DNA of 24,602 bases from NCBI GenBank assembly GCA_028866595.1, contig JAGWHV010000007.1, positions 1 through 24,602 on the forward strand, written 5' to 3'. The position numbers and the translations under genes are program-made. How positions within the stretch are numbered: position 1 is the stretch's first letter; each line of letters starts with the position of its first letter. This DNA comes from Patescibacteria group bacterium (GTDB taxonomy: Bacteria > Patescibacteriota > Minisyncoccia > Phycocordibacterales > UBA6065). A model generated the notes under the pieces. The model was given only the letters and a program-made list of their open reading frames with translations, did not search any database and had not been told where the DNA came from. This document shows, in pieces, positions 22,298-24,602 of this stretch.

Positions 22298-22964
22298 ATG
22301 AAGCAGCTTTAGCGAGCGACGGATCCTTCTTGCAGGATTCGCAGACGGGCCTCTGGCCGGTCTTGCGCTTGGCCTCCTGGAGATCCTCGAACTCTGTCGG
22401 TGTCACGTAGAAGACCCCTCCGCACGAACTGCACACGCAGCCGCGCCGGATATGGTTCTCGCTCGCGACAGAATCGGCATCCTTGGCGGCTGGCGTCGAG
22501 ACAGCAGAGACAACGCGCCTCTCCTCTCGGGGGATATCCTTGAGAGGATCTCTCGTCTTGCCCGTCGACTTCGACCGAGGCATAAAGACGATCGCTCCGG
22601 GCCGTGATGGCTCGTCGTCGGGCTCCTGTCTCGGTGGCGGGGGCATCTCGCGGACGACGACAGGCGGCGGCTCTGGAACGGATAGCGGCTCGGAAACGGG
22701 CGGCGGCGGGGCGGGGACTTTCCGTTCTTCTTCGCGGGTGAGCTTGCTTCCGAGAAGTCTCTTCGTTGGGGCTTTTTTCTTGGAGACTTTCTTGCGGGCT
22801 TTCCGCGGGATCGCGACCTGCACGGAACTGCTCTCAAGGAGGGCAAGGATGTCGACGACGGAAGACAGGAGGGAAAGCGTGCTCGGATCCTTTTCGATCC
22901 GTTTCGCTATCTTCTTCGTCTCGCGTACGACGGATGCGGATAATCGGAATGGAAGGGTGCGCAT
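22296..22964 (-). CDS. Hypothetical basic/proline-rich protein with C-terminal zinc ribbon
   Basis: I do not recognise a family for this 222-residue protein. Residues 1-45 look helical (FRLSASVVRETKKIAKRIEK ..., then a Leu-rich stretch). Residues 55-80 are rich in Lys and Arg (ARKKVSKKKAPTKR). Residues 85-125 are rich in Pro and Glu. The end holds a likely zinc site, Cys178-x2-Cys181 and Cys208-x2-Cys211, with an extra Cys176. Nucleic-acid or protein binding is plausible. It shares a divergent control region with the HTH-nucleotidyltransferase-like gene. A purine-rich AGAAAGG upstream of the ATG is one of the few Shine-Dalgarno-like sites in the window. Confidence 0.72.
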   Translation of the reverse strand: MRTLPFRLSASVVRETKKIAKRIEKDPSTLSLLSSVVDILALLESSSVQVAIPRKARKKVSKKKAPTKRLLGSKLTREEERKVPAPPPPVSEPLSVPEPPPVVVREMPPPPRQEPDDEPSRPGAIVFMPRSKSTGKTRDPLKDIPREERRVVSAVSTPAAKDADSVASENHIRRGCVCSSCGGVFYVTPTEFEDLQEAKRKTGQRPVCESCKKDPSLAKAAS

Positions 22965-22985
22965 GGTGGCCTTTCTCTAAGGTAA

Positions 22986-23013
22986 ACTGTAGCCCATCGG
23001 GCGTCCGTGTCAA
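22986..23013 (-). promoter_or_regulatory. Promoter of the zinc-ribbon gene
   Basis: On the minus strand a perfect TTGACA (23013-23008) and TACAGT (22991-22986) are 16 bases apart. Transcription would start near 22979, 15 bases before the ATG. Confidence 0.6.
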
Positions 23014-23029
23014 TGTGCTCTCTCGGTGC

Positions 23030-23048
23030 TATAATCGGGCCATATACT
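23030..23048 (+). promoter_or_regulatory. Two -10 boxes for the HTH-nucleotidyltransferase-like gene
   Basis: TATAAT (23030-23035) and TATACT (23043-23048) both precede ATG 23058. The first would leave a 16-base leader, the second almost none. The -35 region of the first falls on the TTGACA of the opposite promoter. Confidence 0.5.
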
Positions 23049-23057
23049 ATTCCCACC

Positions 23058-23684
23058 ATGGTCATACTTTCTCGTCTCTTCGGCTCAGAGCTTCGCGTCA
23101 AAATGATGCGTCTTTTCCTCTTCAATCCCGATCGGGCTTTCGATATAGACTGCTTGGCTGAAAAGACCGGAGCTCGGCCAGCAGGCATCAAACGGGAAGC
23201 CGCTGGTTTCCGAAGGATAGGCCTCATCAAGCCTGCCAAGGTCCTTAAATTAACGGCAGTAAAGAAAGGCAAGAAAGTCGTCGAAAAGAAAAAACGCGTC
23301 CCAGGCCTCGTCCTCGATCAAAAATTCAAGTACGTTCGGGCCCTTACCGACTTTTTCGTCAAGACTCATTCGCTCGAGAATAGGGCAATCGTCAGGCGCA
23401 TCGAAAAAGCCGGTCGCATCAAGGCCGTGGTCATCGCCGGCATATTCATAGGAGATCAGGATAGCCGTCTCGACCTCTTCGTGGTGGGAGATAACGTGAA
23501 ATCTTCATTCCTGGACCGTGTCGTGAGAGGCATAGAGTCGGATATGGGTAAAGATATCCGATATGCCGTGCTCTCGTCGCCCGATTATGCCTATCGCGTC
23601 AGCATGAACGACAAGCTCATCCGCGACGTCCTTGATTATCCGCATACTATCCTTCTCGATAAGATAGGCATATCCTCGCGGTAG
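23058..23684 (+). CDS. HTH protein with nucleotidyltransferase-like domain
   Basis: The 208-residue product starts with a winged-helix-like domain (SRLFGSELRVKMMRLFLFNP, then FDIDCLAEKTGARPAGIKRE, residues 3-65). A basic linker (68-80) follows. The second domain resembles the minimal nucleotidyltransferase fold (IKAVVIAGIFIGDQDSR and LDLFVVGD, 121-145). In active members the fold has a Gly-Ser pair and two Asp in DxD; here the Gly-Ser is replaced by Gly-Ile-Phe and only Asp139 remains, so catalysis is doubtful. A regulatory, perhaps ligand-sensing, role is inferred. The frame is open to 23007; ATG 23058 was chosen because both -10 boxes lie upstream of it. Confidence 0.72.
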   Translation: MVILSRLFGSELRVKMMRLFLFNPDRAFDIDCLAEKTGARPAGIKREAAGFRRIGLIKPAKVLKLTAVKKGKKVVEKKKRVPGLVLDQKFKYVRALTDFFVKTHSLENRAIVRRIEKAGRIKAVVIAGIFIGDQDSRLDLFVVGDNVKSSFLDRVVRGIESDMGKDIRYAVLSSPDYAYRVSMNDKLIRDVLDYPHTILLDKIGISSR

Positions 23685-23704
23685 CTCTATTTTTCAAGGA
23701 TATT

Positions 23705-23713
23705 TTATCCACA
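23705..23713 (+). promoter_or_regulatory. DnaA-box-like TTATCCACA
   Basis: This is a third exact DnaA-box match, upstream of the promoter of the channel-like gene. All three copies lie between genes and on the same strand. Confidence 0.35.
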
Positions 23714-23717
23714 CGCC

Positions 23718-23748
23718 TTGCTATGTCGGCTTTTTTAATTGCTATAAT
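23718..23748 (+). promoter_or_regulatory. Extended -10 promoter of the channel-like gene
   Basis: TGC plus consensus TATAAT (23743-23748) forms an extended -10 element. A weak TTGCTA (23718-23723) is 19 bases upstream. The leader would be about 32 bases. It contains an 11-base near-repeat, TAAGCACTTAT at 23764 and TAAGCATTTAT at 23778, the second running into the start codon. Confidence 0.6.
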
Positions 23749-23786
23749 GAATGGGTGAGATTATAAGCACTTATTTTTAAGCATTT

Positions 23787-24485
23787 ATGGCACTTCAAGC
23801 ATGGGGAGATACGATCGCGAGCGCTTTCCAGAACATCTGGGCCGGCACGATCGGTATACTTCCTAACCTGGTCGCGGCGATAGTCATATTCGTCGTAGGC
23901 TGGATAATCGGCGCCCTCATCGGACGTCTTGTCGCCCAGATCATCAAGGCGATCAAGCTCGACGCCGCTCTCGAACAGGCAGGCTTCGGCACGATAATGA
24001 AACGCGCGGGCTTCAGCCTTAACTCGGGCGCTTTCATCGGCGGCCTCGTCGAGTGGTTCATCATCGTCGCATTCCTCGTGGCATCGCTCCAGGTTCTCGG
24101 CCTCACGGAAGTCAACTACTTCCTCCAGACCGCCGTCCTGGTCTACTTGCCTCAGGTGATCATCGCTGTGTTGATCTTGCTCGTATCGATCGTCATCGCC
24201 GATGCTCTCTCGAAGATCGTCGTCGGCTCGGCTCGCGCGGCAGGCGTCCACTCGGCGAGCTTCCTCGGCGTCGTCACTCGCTGGGCTATCTGGATCTTCG
24301 CCATCTTGGCGGCCCTCTACCAGCTCAACATCGCTGGCCAGCTCATCCAGACGCTCTTCACGGGCGTCGTCATCGCCCTCTCGCTCGCTTTTGGCCTCGC
24401 TTTCGGCCTTGGCGGCCAGGCGGCGGCGGCAGGTTGGATCGAGAAGATCCGCGAAGAGGTGGCCTCTCATCGCCACAACGGCTAG
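23787..24485 (+). CDS. Mechanosensitive-channel-like (conserved TM helix) membrane protein
   Basis: The 232-residue protein has about five membrane helices (near residues 22-48, 83-105, 118-145, 162-180, 188-212). It matches the TM-helix repeat group of small-conductance mechanosensitive channels: ILPNLVAAIVIFVVGWIIGA with downstream LVAQIIKAIKLD is typical. A Gly/Ala-rich last helix (LAFGLAFGLGGQAAAAGWIEKI) resembles the MscS pore helix. The cytoplasmic beta and vestibule domains of full MscS are missing, so this is the short form common in CPR-like genomes. It may relieve osmotic pressure or be a structural membrane protein. It stands alone, with its own promoter and hairpin. Confidence 0.83.
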   Translation: MALQAWGDTIASAFQNIWAGTIGILPNLVAAIVIFVVGWIIGALIGRLVAQIIKAIKLDAALEQAGFGTIMKRAGFSLNSGAFIGGLVEWFIIVAFLVASLQVLGLTEVNYFLQTAVLVYLPQVIIAVLILLVSIVIADALSKIVVGSARAAGVHSASFLGVVTRWAIWIFAILAALYQLNIAGQLIQTLFTGVVIALSLAFGLAFGLGGQAAAAGWIEKIREEVASHRHNG

Positions 24486-24514
24486 CGCTTCTGGCGCACA
24501 GCGTAGGTATTTGA

Positions 24515-24548
24515 AGAGCCGCGCCCCGGCTATGCCGGGCGCGGCTCT
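24515..24548. terminator. GC-rich hairpin after the channel-like gene
   Basis: A perfect 12-bp stem (24515-24526 with 24537-24548) holds a smaller hairpin in its loop. No T-run follows, so its strength as a terminator is uncertain. Confidence 0.55.
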
Positions 24549-24558
24549 CCGTATGCTC

Positions 24559-24586
24559 TTGACTCTCTTTTGGGCCTGGGTATACT
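24559..24586 (+). promoter_or_regulatory. Promoter reading out of the window
   Basis: TTGACT (24559-24564) and TATACT (24581-24586) are 16 bases apart, among the best promoters in the window. The gene it serves should start just past the right end, close to the -10 box if it follows the pattern here. Confidence 0.6.
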
Positions 24587-24602
24587 TATCCTTACCTCTG
24601 AA

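Overview
The window looks like chromosome from a Candidate Phyla Radiation (Patescibacteria) bacterium, probably of Parcubacteria type. This is inferred from gene content and style, not from a marker tree. The signs are single-copy housekeeping genes of small size (a 67-residue S18, a compact 500-residue MetRS), many exported proteins with lamin-tail, peptidoglycan-binding and low-complexity segments, no visible biosynthetic pathway, few clear Shine-Dalgarno sites, and several promoters whose -10 box sits 6-10 bases before the start codon. No tRNA, rRNA, CRISPR array, insertion sequence or phage gene was seen.

Layout. 1-5040: an incoming terminator, then an M16 zinc peptidase, an AI-2E-family membrane protein, metG and tatD, the last two overlapping by four bases. 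5041-6490: the classic rpsF-ssb-rpsR cluster, ending in a perfect 17-bp bidirectional terminator. 6514-7083: efp on the minus strand. 7084-7405: a gene-free stretch with a 139-bp almost complete palindrome and the recA terminator. 7406-11243: a minus-strand unit ftsK - membrane-anchored Ig-like protein - recA. 11244-12203: a divergent control region with an operator-like palindrome and GACAG repeats, then a winged-helix protein. 12204-12716: a gene-free stretch that appears to encode a long, highly folded 5' leader. 12717-21109: six exported or membrane-anchored proteins in a row: a peptidoglycan-binding surface protein, two lamin-tail-domain proteins, a tiny membrane protein, a large beta-helix/LCAT-like lipase, and an S41 protease-like protein. 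21110-22295: L10 leader, rplJ, rplL and two terminators. 22296-23684: a divergent pair (zinc-ribbon protein and HTH-nucleotidyltransferase-like protein). 23787-24485: a mechanosensitive-channel-like membrane protein, then a strong promoter reading out of the window.

How it fits together. Translation (rpsF, rpsR, rplJ, rplL, efp, metG) and DNA maintenance (ssb, recA, ftsK, tatD) genes flank a surface module. That module could coat the cell, anchor it to its wall and act on lipids of neighbouring cells. The last point is inference from domain architecture.

The items most worth a second look are: the 139-bp palindrome between efp and recA; the folded RNA leader of the surface-protein gene; the beta-helix plus LCAT-like lipase fusion; an S41-like protein with tryptophan where the catalytic lysine should be and a J-domain-like segment upstream of its catalytic core; the leaderless promoter pattern; and a sequence shared between the rpsF leader and the control region of the winged-helix gene.
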